Counted from the first letter of the stretch, positions 1 to 7,974 are shown. The stretch is 10,133 bases of DNA from an uncultured Bacteroidales bacterium (GCA_937884015.1 CALGBV010000105.1:1-10133); one strand, 5' to 3'. Notes: generated by a model from the letters alone, not told the origin. A program made the numbers and translations.

Positions 1-1521
1 GAAAGCCGCGTCGTAGGTGATGCCATTCGCATCCGCGAAGGCCTGGATGTGGCCGTGGAAATACGTTTCCAATTCCTCGTGCGTGATGACTCTCGAAGTG
101 ATTTCGAAGCCATCATTGTCATTGTCTTCCTGGAAAGGATTGTCGAAATGCTTCACGCTTGGCTTGCTTCCTTCGCCATTGAAAACCTTTGTTGGTGTTG
201 GTGCAACGGGTTCGACAGTGGTTTCCTTGACAGGCTGGAAGATAGGTTCTGAAGGTGTGAAACCGTAATTGGAATCTTCATCCAAGCTATGGACGATATG
301 TTTTGGCTCTTCTTGGATCTTTGTATCTTCCTTCTTTTCAACAACTTCTGCCTTTGGCTCGACAATTTCCTGTTTGGCAGTTTGCGGTTCCGCTGTTGCG
401 ACAGGCTCCTGAGCTTTCATTTCCTGCATTTTCGGCTTTTCAGCGACTTCGTTTTCTGGAATTACGTTGCCGTTGATGTCGTATCTTTTGCGTGTCGTCG
501 GGCGTGATTCGCTTACCGTATGCGTAGCTTGACCATAATTGGCGGCAGGTGCAGTTTCTCTTGCATCATGGTTGAAACCGGTGGCAATCAAGGTCACGAC
601 GAGGGCTTCGCCAATGCTTTCATCGGTGCCGTTACCCCAAATCACGTCGCAGGTGTTGCCGCAGGCATCAGTGGCAATGGCAAGGATTTCGTCCACTTCG
701 TCGAGTGAGACTTCGTTGGTGCCAGACGTGATGTAAAGCAACACGTTTTTGGCGCCTTCGATGTCGGAATCGTTGAGCAGAGGAGAGTTGATGGCAGCTT
801 TGATGGCTTTTTCGGCACGGCCTTCGCCTTCGGCTTTTCCGGCTCCCATGATGGCCTTTCCGCTATCGCGCATGACTGTCGTAACATCTTCAAAGTCAAC
901 GTTGACATAACCCGGCACGGTGATGATTTCGGCAATGCCTTTGGCGGCTGTGGTGAGCACATCGTCGGCCTTGCGGAATGCTTCGGAGAGTTTCATGTCG
1001 CCGTATTGGTCGCGCAACTTGTCGGTACTGATGAGAATCAGGGTGTCGACGCATTTGCGCAGTTCCTCGATGCCGGCTTGGGCCTGCATCTTGCGGCGAC
1101 GGCCTTCACGTTCCATAGGCATGGTGACGATGCCGACGGTGAGAATGCCTTTTTCCTTGGCAAGTTTAGCCACTACAGGCGCGGCACCAGTGCCAGTGCC
1201 TCCGCCCATACCTGCCGTGACGAAAAGCATCTTCGTGTTTTCATCCAGCAGTGCATTGATTTCTTCTTTGCTGGTTTCAGCAGCCTGGCGGCCAATGTTC
1301 GGGTCGTTTCCGGCACCCAACTCGCGCTCGCCAAGGTGAACCCTATTTTGGACGCTACTCCTCATCAAAGCCTGATGGTCGGTGTTGCAGAGAATGAAAT
1401 CCACGCCCTGAATGCCTTCTTCCATCATGTGGTTGACAGCGTTGCCGCCGCCGCCGCCCACACCTATGACTTTGATGTAGTTTGGTCTGTCCTGTGTTAT
1501 TGGTTTAAACATTTCGTCCAT
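1..1521 (-). CDS. ftsZ: Cell division GTPase FtsZ, 3' end cut by the window edge
   Basis: Tubulin-like GTPase that polymerises into the cytoplasmic Z ring and organises the divisome. The frame is open from ATG 1521 to base 1 (507 codons, no stop), so the C-terminus lies outside the window. Visible in the translation: the N-terminal nucleotide-binding loop VGGGGGNAVN at about residues 21-30, GAGNDP at about 70-75, the tubulin signature GGGTGTG at 106-112, and the T7 catalytic loop NVDFED at 207-212 with Asp209 and Asp212. The folded core ends near TLIATGF (about residue 316). After it comes a hydrophilic linker of at least 190 residues rich in Glu, Lys, Pro, Val and Thr. The usual C-terminal partner-binding peptide has not appeared by residue 507. 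No in-frame ATG, GTG or TTG lies between the ftsA stop and ATG 1521; a second ATG at 1512 is possible but less likely. All core catalytic motifs are intact. Confidence 0.97.
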   Translation of the reverse strand, partial: MDEMFKPITQDRPNYIKVIGVGGGGGNAVNHMMEEGIQGVDFILCNTDHQALMRSSVQNRVHLGERELGAGNDPNIGRQAAETSKEEINALLDENTKMLFVTAGMGGGTGTGAAPVVAKLAKEKGILTVGIVTMPMEREGRRRKMQAQAGIEELRKCVDTLILISTDKLRDQYGDMKLSEAFRKADDVLTTAAKGIAEIITVPGYVNVDFEDVTTVMRDSGKAIMGAGKAEGEGRAEKAIKAAINSPLLNDSDIEGAKNVLLYITSGTNEVSLDEVDEILAIATDACGNTCDVIWGNGTDESIGEALVVTLIATGFNHDARETAPAANYGQATHTVSESRPTTRKRYDINGNVIPENEVAEKPKMQEMKAQEPVATAEPQTAKQEIVEPKAEVVEKKEDTKIQEEPKHIVHSLDEDSNYGFTPSEPIFQPVKETTVEPVAPTPTKVFNGEGSKPSVKHFDNPFQEDNDNDGFEITSRVITHEELETYFHGHIQAFADANGITYDAAF

Positions 1522-1571
1522 GTTGTCGGTGTTTTGCTGTTTGTAAAGTTTCTCTCGTATTTTCTTTCCGC
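1522..1571 (-). other. ftsA-ftsZ intergenic gap, the longest in the window
   Basis: Fifty bases separate the ftsA stop from the ftsZ start. Read on the minus strand the gap is A-rich. It has no inverted repeat that would suggest a terminator, no Shine-Dalgarno-like block close to the ftsZ ATG (the only GGAAAG is about 40 bases upstream), and no clear Bacteroidota -33/-7 promoter pair. An A-rich leader without Shine-Dalgarno is the usual translation context in Bacteroidota, so ftsZ is probably read from the same transcript. A separate ftsZ promoter inside ftsA cannot be excluded by eye. Confidence 0.6.
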
Positions 1572-2930
1572 TTATTTGATGTCGTCGGAGGTGAAGATTC
1601 TCCCTAATGTGTCGATGACTGATGTGAAGTCGAATTTCTTGCGCTTGTTTTTCGGACCTCTTTCCTTGACTTCGGTTTCAACGGGTACGATTACTTCGGG
1701 ATCCGTTGACTCAGGAATGGCTGCAGGCTTTTCTGCTGGTGTTTTGCTTGATTTTTCTTGTTCCAGCATTTCGCTCAATTCGGCTCTAGCAATACCTTCG
1801 ATGACGAGACCGATGCCGGTTGAATACATTGGGCTTGCCAAATCCTTGTTTGTGCTTTCGGCAAGATGCTCGTTTGGATGACCGATTCTGACAGGCATTC
1901 CGGTGCGGAATTCGGCGAGCATCTGAATGTGTTTCATCAAGGCGCCACCACCCGTGAGAACGATGCCGGCGATGAGCTTCTTGTCGGCGTTGACCTTTTG
2001 GATTTCAACGTTGACGATTTCGAAAATCTCGTCCAAACGTGCTTGGATGATGTTGGCCAAGTTCTTGAAAGAGATTTCCTTGCCTTCTCTTCCGCGAATG
2101 CCAGGAATTGAAACCACTTCGTCTTCGCGGTTTTCGCTGGCCAAGGCTGAGCCGAACTTCACTTTCACGTCTTCGGCATAATGTCTGATGATGGAGCAGC
2201 CGGTGCAAATGTCGTCGGTGATGATGTTGCCGCCAAACGGAATGACAGCGGTATGATAAATCTTGTTGTCTTTGAAAATGGCAATGTCGGTGGTGCCGCC
2301 ACCAATGTCGACGAGGGCGACGCCGGCTTCCATTTCGTCTTCGGCAAGAACAGCTTCAGCTGATGCGATAGGCTCAAGAATCATGTTGTCCATTTCCAGG
2401 CCGGCGCTTTCGATGCACTTGATGATGTTCTTTGCAGCGGCTGTCTGACCGATGATGACGTGGAAATTGGCTTCAATCTTGCTGCCCAACATGCCTACCG
2501 GATTGTCGGCGATTTCGCCATCGACGTATGTCTCCTGACGGTGAACGCCAATGATTTCCTCGCCAGGAACCATGTTGATTTTATAAGTGTCCTGACGCAT
2601 CTTTTCCAGCTCTTCGGCTGTGATTTCCGTGTCGCTGTTGTCGCGCATCAGCACGCCTCTGTGCTGCAGGCTTTTGATGTGCTGTCCGGCAATGCCGACG
2701 TTTACGGTGAAAATGTTGACGCCCGACTGGTCGGAGGCTTCTTTGACTGCTTTCTTGATGGCATCGACGGTTTCGAAGATGTTGGTGACAACGCCACGCT
2801 TCACACCTGTAGAAACGGACTTGCCGTAACCTAAGATTTCGATTTTGCCGTTTTCTGATTTTTTACCCACCATGCAGGCAACTTTGGTGGTGCCGATGTC
2901 TAAACCGACTATGATTTTACCTTCACTCAT
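1572..2930 (-). CDS. ftsA: Cell division protein FtsA (actin-like Z-ring membrane anchor)
   Basis: Actin-fold ATPase that binds the FtsZ tail, tethers the Z ring to the inner membrane and recruits later divisome proteins. The 452-residue product shows the first phosphate loop GLDIGTTK (residues 9-16), the second phosphate loop VDIGGGTTD (207-215) and the adenosine loop LTGGGALM (325-332). The FtsA-specific 1C subdomain lies between the first two, roughly residues 85-165. After about residue 390 there is a Pro/Glu/Lys-rich linker. It is followed by a basic patch (KNKRKK, about 427-432) and a short amphipathic segment FDFTSVIDTLGRIF, which I infer is the membrane-targeting helix. The start ATG 2930 sits 4 bases after the ftsQ stop and gives the expected N-terminus just before GLDIGTTK. 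The next gene is ftsZ, its direct partner. The length suits Bacteroidota FtsA, longer than the E. coli protein because of the linker. Confidence 0.97.
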   Translation of the reverse strand: MSEGKIIVGLDIGTTKVACMVGKKSENGKIEILGYGKSVSTGVKRGVVTNIFETVDAIKKAVKEASDQSGVNIFTVNVGIAGQHIKSLQHRGVLMRDNSDTEITAEELEKMRQDTYKINMVPGEEIIGVHRQETYVDGEIADNPVGMLGSKIEANFHVIIGQTAAAKNIIKCIESAGLEMDNMILEPIASAEAVLAEDEMEAGVALVDIGGGTTDIAIFKDNKIYHTAVIPFGGNIITDDICTGCSIIRHYAEDVKVKFGSALASENREDEVVSIPGIRGREGKEISFKNLANIIQARLDEIFEIVNVEIQKVNADKKLIAGIVLTGGGALMKHIQMLAEFRTGMPVRIGHPNEHLAESTNKDLASPMYSTGIGLVIEGIARAELSEMLEQEKSSKTPAEKPAAIPESTDPEVIVPVETEVKERGPKNKRKKFDFTSVIDTLGRIFTSDDIK

Positions 2931-2934
2931 GACT

Positions 2935-3705
2935 TTATTTTTTTGTACACACTATTTGATTTTTAAACTTTAAATTCACTTTACTGTAGTTATCGAGTTC
3001 CTCGCTGCCTAGTTTGTGCTTGAGGAAAGTCTTCATTTTTAGCAATTTGCTATCAACCTGACAAGTGTCGCCCAAAACGACTTTCGCATCAATTTCGTTC
3101 ACCGTGATTTCGAAATCGCCGGCATTGTTGCGATAGAGTTGCCCGATGCACGATTGCAGAAATTCGTCTTTCTGAATGACTTGACGGATGTAAAGCGCAT
3201 CGGCGAGACCGCTGTTTTGATAGATTGAATCGTTAATCTTGGTGTCGGTTGGGAAGTCGAAATTGCCGCTGGCAATCAGCACGCGGGGCGTGTAGGTGTC
3301 GCTTGTCGGGAAAACCACACCTTGTTCGTTAAGGTAAATGGACTTGCCTGACTTGTTGAAAACCCTCAAGGCGGGCTCGTATTCTTTGAGATTGATGTAA
3401 AGCACGCTGTCCAAGCCAATGTAGGATGCAGACTTCTCAATCCAAGGGTTGCCGTTCAAATGGCGTTCAATCTGCAACATGTCGATGTTGCCGATGGCGT
3501 TCTTTGAACTGATGTGGCAGATGCTGCCGATTTCGCAAAGCAGGGTGTCTTTTTCGACGAATTCGTGCCCGTTTGCGCCTTCAATGCTGATTGAAATGGA
3601 TTTCAGCGGTGTTGAAAGATAATTGGAACGGCTGAAAATGAAAAGCGTCACTATGCCTCCCGCCGTTATGATCCAAACCAAAATGCTTAAGATTTTCTTT
3701 ACCAT
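2935..3705 (-). CDS. ftsQ: Cell division protein FtsQ
   Basis: Bitopic inner-membrane protein that links cytoplasmic and periplasmic divisome parts, classically through FtsB/FtsL. The 256-residue product begins with a short basic cytoplasmic tail (MVKK), then one hydrophobic membrane segment at about residues 5-25, then a periplasmic region. A POTRA-like part (about 36-105) contains SISIEGANGHEF and the NPWIEKSASYIGLDSVLYI segment. The following beta domain includes EYEPALRVF and YLNEQGVVFPTS, a pattern typical of Bacteroidota FtsQ. Sequence identity within this family is low, so the call rests on topology, on that pattern and on position between murC and ftsA. The start ATG 3705 overlaps the end of murC by 7 bases, which suggests translational coupling. 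No ddl gene lies between murC and ftsQ, unlike in E. coli. Confidence 0.93.
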   Translation of the reverse strand: MVKKILSILVWIITAGGIVTLFIFSRSNYLSTPLKSISISIEGANGHEFVEKDTLLCEIGSICHISSKNAIGNIDMLQIERHLNGNPWIEKSASYIGLDSVLYINLKEYEPALRVFNKSGKSIYLNEQGVVFPTSDTYTPRVLIASGNFDFPTDTKINDSIYQNSGLADALYIRQVIQKDEFLQSCIGQLYRNNAGDFEITVNEIDAKVVLGDTCQVDSKLLKMKTFLKHKLGSEELDNYSKVNLKFKNQIVCTKK

Positions 3706-5042
3706 GTCTTTATTGTTTTTTCTAAAGGTTCAACAAATCTGTCGATGTTGCCAGCCCCCATTGTGACAAGGAGCTCAGGGCGTTTGCTTTCGATGAGGCT
3801 CATCAGGTCTTCTCTTGGGCAGACCATTTTGGCACTCAGATTGATTTTTTCCAATAAGGCTTGCGAGGTGATGCCTTCGATGGGCAGTTCGCGAGCCGGG
3901 TAGATGTCGAGTAAAATCAGTTCGTCGGCCATTGCCAGTGTGCTGGCAAACTCTTCCATGAAATCGCGTGTACGAGTGAAAAGGTGTGGTTGGAAGATGA
4001 GCGTGATTTTCCTGTCGGGGAAAGATGCCCTAATGGCCGACAAGCATGATTTTATTTCTTCGGGATGATGTGCATAATCATCTATGTAACAATGTTTTTT
4101 ATTGTTGACTCTGATGTCGAAACGGCGGCGGACACCCTTGAAAGTTGACAAAGCCTTTGCAATGGCTTCACCGTCGAGACCGATTTGCCGTGCGGCGATG
4201 TAGGCGGCGGTAGCGTTCATTACGTTGTGCAGTCCGGCCATTGGAATCGTGATGCGTGTCGCCTCGTCTTTTCCATGAATGGTGAAACTCGTCGTGCCTT
4301 CGCAAGATGTGATTTCATCGGCGTAAAAATCGCAATCGTGCGAAAAACCGAAGCAGATGCCGTTTTTGCAATCGTCAACTGGCAGGCCTTCGCGATAAAT
4401 CACGGCTTGTTCGGTGAGCGCGACAAAATCGCGGAAACTCTTGATTAAGTGTTCTTTGTCGCCGTAAATGTCCAAATGGTCGGCATCAATCGAATTGACA
4501 ATGCTGATGTCGGGATGCAGTTGCAGGAAGGAACGGTCGAACTCGTCTGCTTCGGCCACGAGAAGGCTGTCTTCCGTTTGCCCCAAATGCAGGTTGCTGT
4601 TGAAATTGTTGGCGATGCCGCCAATGAAGGCCGTCGTGTCTTTGCCACATTCGCAGAGGATGTGTGCTGTCATGGCGGTTGTCGTAGTCTTGCCGTGTGT
4701 GCCAGCGATGGCGATGGTGAATTTCTCTTTCGAGATTTCGCCCAAGGCTTGGGCGCGTTTCATCATCTTCAGTCCACGACGCTTGATTTCGGCCAGTTCC
4801 CTTGATGTGCTCGGAATGGCAGGCGTGTAGATGACAATATCAATGAGGGCAGGCAATAGGGTTGGGTTATCTTCATAATGGATTGCCATGCCCTCATTTT
4901 CCAATTGTTTGGTGAGTGGGGAAGGGGTAAGGTCATAGCCGGCAATGGCGAAGCCGAGGCTGTGATAATATCTCGCCAAGGCGCTCATGCCGATGCCGCC
5001 GATGCCTAAAAAGTAAATGCTATGTCCTTCGCCTGTTTTCAT
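3699..5042 (-). CDS. murC: UDP-N-acetylmuramate--L-alanine ligase MurC
   Basis: Cytoplasmic ATP-dependent ligase that adds L-Ala to UDP-MurNAc, the first peptide step of peptidoglycan precursor synthesis. The 447 residues cover all three Mur-ligase domains. The N-terminal Rossmann domain carries GIGGIGMS (13-20). The central ATPase domain has the P-loop GTHGKTTT (114-121), EADEFDRSF (164-172), DADHLDIYG (186-194) and HNVMNA (272-277). The C-terminal domain has GVRRRFD (303-309), DDYAHHPEEI (321-330), FQPHLFTRT (350-358) and MGAGNID (428-434). DYAHHP and FQPHLFTR are diagnostic for MurC among the Mur ligases. The start ATG 5042 overlaps the murG stop as ATGA, and the 3' end overlaps ftsQ by 7 bases, so translation is probably coupled through murG-murC-ftsQ. 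All catalytic motifs are present and the protein looks fully functional. Confidence 0.98.
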   Translation of the reverse strand: MKTGEGHSIYFLGIGGIGMSALARYYHSLGFAIAGYDLTPSPLTKQLENEGMAIHYEDNPTLLPALIDIVIYTPAIPSTSRELAEIKRRGLKMMKRAQALGEISKEKFTIAIAGTHGKTTTTAMTAHILCECGKDTTAFIGGIANNFNSNLHLGQTEDSLLVAEADEFDRSFLQLHPDISIVNSIDADHLDIYGDKEHLIKSFRDFVALTEQAVIYREGLPVDDCKNGICFGFSHDCDFYADEITSCEGTTSFTIHGKDEATRITIPMAGLHNVMNATAAYIAARQIGLDGEAIAKALSTFKGVRRRFDIRVNNKKHCYIDDYAHHPEEIKSCLSAIRASFPDRKITLIFQPHLFTRTRDFMEEFASTLAMADELILLDIYPARELPIEGITSQALLEKINLSAKMVCPREDLMSLIESKRPELLVTMGAGNIDRFVEPLEKTIKTW

Positions 5043-6136
5043 TTTGCTACTTGCAGTATGATGTTTACGATGTCTTCGGCGGCGTTAGGCCGTGCAAAGG
5101 CAGCGATGTTTTGTCTCATTTTTTGTTGTCTCTCGGTGTCTCTGAGTAGTTCCTGAACCTTTGAGACCAGAATCAGTTCGGTTTCGTCGTTTCTGACCAT
5201 GATGGCGGCCTCGGCATCGACCAAACGTTGTGCGTTCTTAGTCTGATGGTCTTGGGCTGCGGTCGGCAACGGGACGAAAATGACGGGTTTCTGCACCAAT
5301 GCCAATTCGGAAATCGAGATGGCGCCAGCCCGCGAAATGACGATGTCGGCGGCAGTGTAGGCCAAATCCATTCGGTCGATGAAAACCGTCGGCTTCACCT
5401 TGTCTTCAAGATTATGCTGCTTGACTTCTTCGTTGGCTTTGTCGATGTACGACTTGCCGGTCTGCCAAATCAGTTGCATGTCGCTATTCTTGAAGGCCTC
5501 GATGCGGGCACTGATGCCTTTGTTGATGCCTAGGGCGCCTTGGCTGCCACCGACAAGCAGCACGATAGGCTTTTCAGGATTCAGGCCGAAATATTGTGCG
5601 GCTTCTTCGCGCGTGCCGTCTGTTGCGATTATGGAGCGCAGCGGGTTGCCGGTCAGATGGATGCGGTCTTCAGGAAACCATTGGTCCATTTTTTCATAGG
5701 CTACGCAGATGGCTTTGGCTTTCTTGCCGACATTGCGGTTGGTCTTGCCTGGGTAGGAGTTTTGTTCCTGAATGACGGTCGGAATATGGAGCCAGTTTGC
5801 GGCTTTCAAGGTCGGGCCGCTGGCGAAACCGCCGAAACCGACGACCACGTCGGGACGGAATTCCTTCAGTATGTTTCTGGCATCTTTCAGGCTCTTGATG
5901 AGTTTGAATGGCAGACTGAAAATGGATTTGTCGAGTTGCAAGCCGCTAATCCACAATCCTTTAATCGGATAGCCTGCTTTAGGCACACGGTCCATTTCCA
6001 TGCGGCCCAAGGCGCCGATGAAAAGGATTTCGGTGTTCGGATATTCGCGTTTTAGCGCATCGGCTGTTGCTATGGCTGGGAAAATGTGTCCTCCCGTTCC
6101 GCCGCAACTAATCACAACTTTCAATTGCTCTTTCAT
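5039..6136 (-). CDS. murG: UDP-GlcNAc:lipid I N-acetylglucosaminyltransferase MurG
   Basis: Membrane-associated glycosyltransferase of the GT-B fold (family GT28). It transfers GlcNAc from UDP-GlcNAc to lipid I and so makes lipid II on the inner face of the membrane. The 365-residue protein shows the G-loop GGTGGHIFPA (12-21), the second glycine loop GFGGFASG (100-107), QEQNSYPG (123-130), GGSQGALGIN (196-205), the donor-binding ISRAGAISISEL (267-278) and QDHQTKNA (295-302). These are the family's acceptor- and donor-site motifs in the normal order, at the normal length. ATG 6136 lies inside the end of ftsW (29-base overlap) and is the only start that leaves a normal short N-terminus before VVISCGGTGGH. 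The stop overlaps the murC ATG by 4 bases. Its product lipid II is the substrate of FtsW, encoded just upstream. Confidence 0.98.
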   Translation of the reverse strand: MKEQLKVVISCGGTGGHIFPAIATADALKREYPNTEILFIGALGRMEMDRVPKAGYPIKGLWISGLQLDKSIFSLPFKLIKSLKDARNILKEFRPDVVVGFGGFASGPTLKAANWLHIPTVIQEQNSYPGKTNRNVGKKAKAICVAYEKMDQWFPEDRIHLTGNPLRSIIATDGTREEAAQYFGLNPEKPIVLLVGGSQGALGINKGISARIEAFKNSDMQLIWQTGKSYIDKANEEVKQHNLEDKVKPTVFIDRMDLAYTAADIVISRAGAISISELALVQKPVIFVPLPTAAQDHQTKNAQRLVDAEAAIMVRNDETELILVSKVQELLRDTERQQKMRQNIAAFARPNAAEDIVNIILQVAK

Positions 6137-7424
6137 TTGTATCGGTGTTTTCTGTTACTATTTCAGTATTTTCGAGGTCTTGCTCTGCCTTGTCATTTCC
6201 GCTTTCTTCCTCTTCGATGCTTTTGGTCACGCTCAGTATCATGCCGAGCATGAATCCGGTGGCCATGATGGAGGTTCCGCCCATGCTGATGAAAGGTAAT
6301 GGTTGACCAGTGACGGGCAGCAATCCTATTGAGACCCCCATGTTAATCATGGCTTGCATGATCATCAGGAAGCAAAGTCCGAACGACATGTAGGCGCCGA
6401 AAGTCATGGGGCGTTTGTTCATGATACGCATCACTCTCGTCAGTATGATGATGTAAATCAGGATGACGACGATGGCACCTAAGATTCCGTATTCTTCAAC
6501 GATGATGGCGAAAATGAAATCGGAATAGGGGTGAGGCAGGAAATTGCGTTGTTCGCTCTTTCCGGGGCCTTTGCCGAAAAATGAACTTGATGCCACGGCG
6601 ATTTTGGCGTAAGTCTGCTGATAATGGTGGTCGTCGAATGGGTCGAAGGCTTCTTCATCGTCTTCAAACATGGCTTCGATACGGCCTTTCCAAGTCTGGA
6701 TTCTGTTTTTTCTTGGCGTGAATTCCACTTCTGCCGCACTGCCTTCTTCAACCATGGCTGTCATTTCCTTTTTCGCCTTGTTGTTCGAAATGTTGGTCTT
6801 GGCGACATCGTAGGCAATGTAGAAACCTAACAAAACGAGGCCCAATCCGGCAATGGCGAAAATGTGGGTGAGTTTCACGCGGCCAACGATAAGAAGTACA
6901 ATACATGCAGTGAGCAGTATGACGGCAGTGGAAAGGTTTTCGGTGAAAATCAATCCGGTGATAATCAGTATCGGGATGGCGATTTTCGTGAGGACGGTCT
7001 TCAAGTCGTGAATGTCGTCGCCTAAAATCACCAATTCCCTTGCCGTGAAGGTGATTAAGGCGATTTTCGCCCATTCGCTTGGCTGGAATGAAAAGCCTAA
7101 CACGTTGATGGTTCTCGATGCCTGATTGAGGTTGTTGCCGAAAATCAGGGTGTAGAGCAGCAACGGAATGCAGAGCCACAGCACGAATTTGAAAATCGTG
7201 GAGTAGTGCTGGTAATTGATTTTATAGGCGATGAACATCATCAGGTAACCAAGAAAAAGGGTGCCTGCGTGCTTCATGAGCATTCGGCCCGTGTTGCCGT
7301 CGTAGTTGCGCACTACGAGGGCACTGGCTGCACTGTAGACCACCACCAATGAGATGATGCCCAACAGCAATGCCAGGATCCAAATGACCTTGTCGCCTTT
7401 CAATATCTTATTGATACCGTTCAT
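6108..7424 (-). CDS. ftsW: Septal peptidoglycan polymerase FtsW (SEDS family)
   Basis: Polytopic SEDS glycosyltransferase that polymerises lipid II into septal glycan together with a class B PBP (FtsI). With ATG 7424 as start the protein has 438 residues and about ten hydrophobic segments. SEDS motifs are present: FSFQPSEWAKIAL (111-123), GKGPGKS (284-290), LPHPYSDFIFAIIVEE (296-311) containing the conserved Asp302, and LPFISMGGTS (376-385). The hydrophilic stretch at about 208-275 is the large extracytoplasmic loop, quite acidic here (FEDDEEAFDPFDDHH). The C-terminal tail (about 402-438) is acidic and cytoplasmic. A TTG codon at 7430 would add two residues, but the ATG is preferred. The start overlaps the end of the murD-like gene by 17 bases, and the 3' end overlaps murG by 29. 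It could be confused with RodA, but the context is clearly divisional. Confidence 0.96.
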   Translation of the reverse strand: MNGINKILKGDKVIWILALLLGIISLVVVYSAASALVVRNYDGNTGRMLMKHAGTLFLGYLMMFIAYKINYQHYSTIFKFVLWLCIPLLLYTLIFGNNLNQASRTINVLGFSFQPSEWAKIALITFTARELVILGDDIHDLKTVLTKIAIPILIITGLIFTENLSTAVILLTACIVLLIVGRVKLTHIFAIAGLGLVLLGFYIAYDVAKTNISNNKAKKEMTAMVEEGSAAEVEFTPRKNRIQTWKGRIEAMFEDDEEAFDPFDDHHYQQTYAKIAVASSSFFGKGPGKSEQRNFLPHPYSDFIFAIIVEEYGILGAIVVILIYIIILTRVMRIMNKRPMTFGAYMSFGLCFLMIMQAMINMGVSIGLLPVTGQPLPFISMGGTSIMATGFMLGMILSVTKSIEEEESGNDKAEQDLENTEIVTENTDTNERAIESCD

Positions 7425-7974
7425 CTGCAATACGCTTTACACTGTTTCTGAATTGGTTGCCTCTTTCTTCGAAAGTCTCGTTTTGCTTTGAAGACTTGCT
7501 GGCTGGCGAAAACACCACGATGTCGTCTTCTTGTGCCACGATGGAAGCGATTCTAACGGCTTCGTCCATGTCCTTTGCATCGTAGATTTCGTGAACCGAA
7601 CTTTCAAAGGCATTTCTCAGCTGGCTGTTGCTGTCGCCTAAGCAAATCAAGGTCTTGACGTTCTGTCTGGCCATGGGCAGCAGGTCGGTGTAGTCGATAG
7701 TTTCGTTGCTGCCGCAGGCAATCCACACGATAGGTTTCAAGGTGCTTTCAAAAGTGAACCAGGTTGCATTTACGTTTTCGGCCTTGGCATCATCGAAATA
7801 CATCACTTCGTCAATCGTGGTCACGTATTCCTTGCGGTGTCCGAGGGTGCCGTAGTCGCTGAGGCTTTGCTTGATGCTTTCCTTTCGGATTTGGAGCACT
7901 TTCGAACTGATGGCGGCTGCCATGTTTTCGGCGCGTTTGGTGCGCGAGTTGCTTAATTCTTCAAAATAAGTCAT
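7408..7974 (-). CDS. murD: MurD C-terminal-domain-only protein (truncated murD)
   Basis: This 188-residue frame sits where full-length murD is expected in Bacteroidota, between mraY and ftsW, but corresponds only to the last third of a protein of about 440 residues. Residues 17-52 resemble the end of the central domain (ENMAAAISSKVLQIRKESI, then GHRKEYV). Residues 53-185 resemble the C-terminal domain: IDEVMYFDDAKAENVNATWF, WIACGS, the VKTLICLGD strand, VVFSPASKS and FEERGNQF. Residues 1-13 match nothing I recognise. The UMAG-binding domain and the ATP P-loop are missing, so it cannot act as a D-Glu ligase alone. Compared with E. coli MurD, Lys319, Ser415 and Phe422 have counterparts (Lys64, Ser161, Phe168), but Thr321, Lys348 and Leu416 read Glu66, Glu91 and Ser162. 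ATG 7974 is the first start after the mraY stop; AGGA lies only 3 bases before it. The frame is intact and overlaps ftsW. It may be a remnant or a repurposed domain; the symbol marks ancestry, not activity. Confidence 0.8.
   Translation of the reverse strand: MTYFEELSNSRTKRAENMAAAISSKVLQIRKESIKQSLSDYGTLGHRKEYVTTIDEVMYFDDAKAENVNATWFTFESTLKPIVWIACGSNETIDYTDLLPMARQNVKTLICLGDSNSQLRNAFESSVHEIYDAKDMDEAVRIASIVAQEDDIVVFSPASKSSKQNETFEERGNQFRNSVKRIADERYQ

Noticed and set aside
1447..1461. A short GCC triplet repeat (five copies).
   Set aside because: It encodes the five-glycine run of the FtsZ nucleotide-binding loop on the minus strand and is functional coding sequence, not a microsatellite of interest.
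1006..1881. A 291-codon plus-strand open frame antisense to the start of ftsZ and the end of ftsA.
   Set aside because: It lies wholly across two genes with complete, conserved motifs on the other strand, crosses their junction, and its translation resembles no known protein. It follows from codon bias in the real genes.
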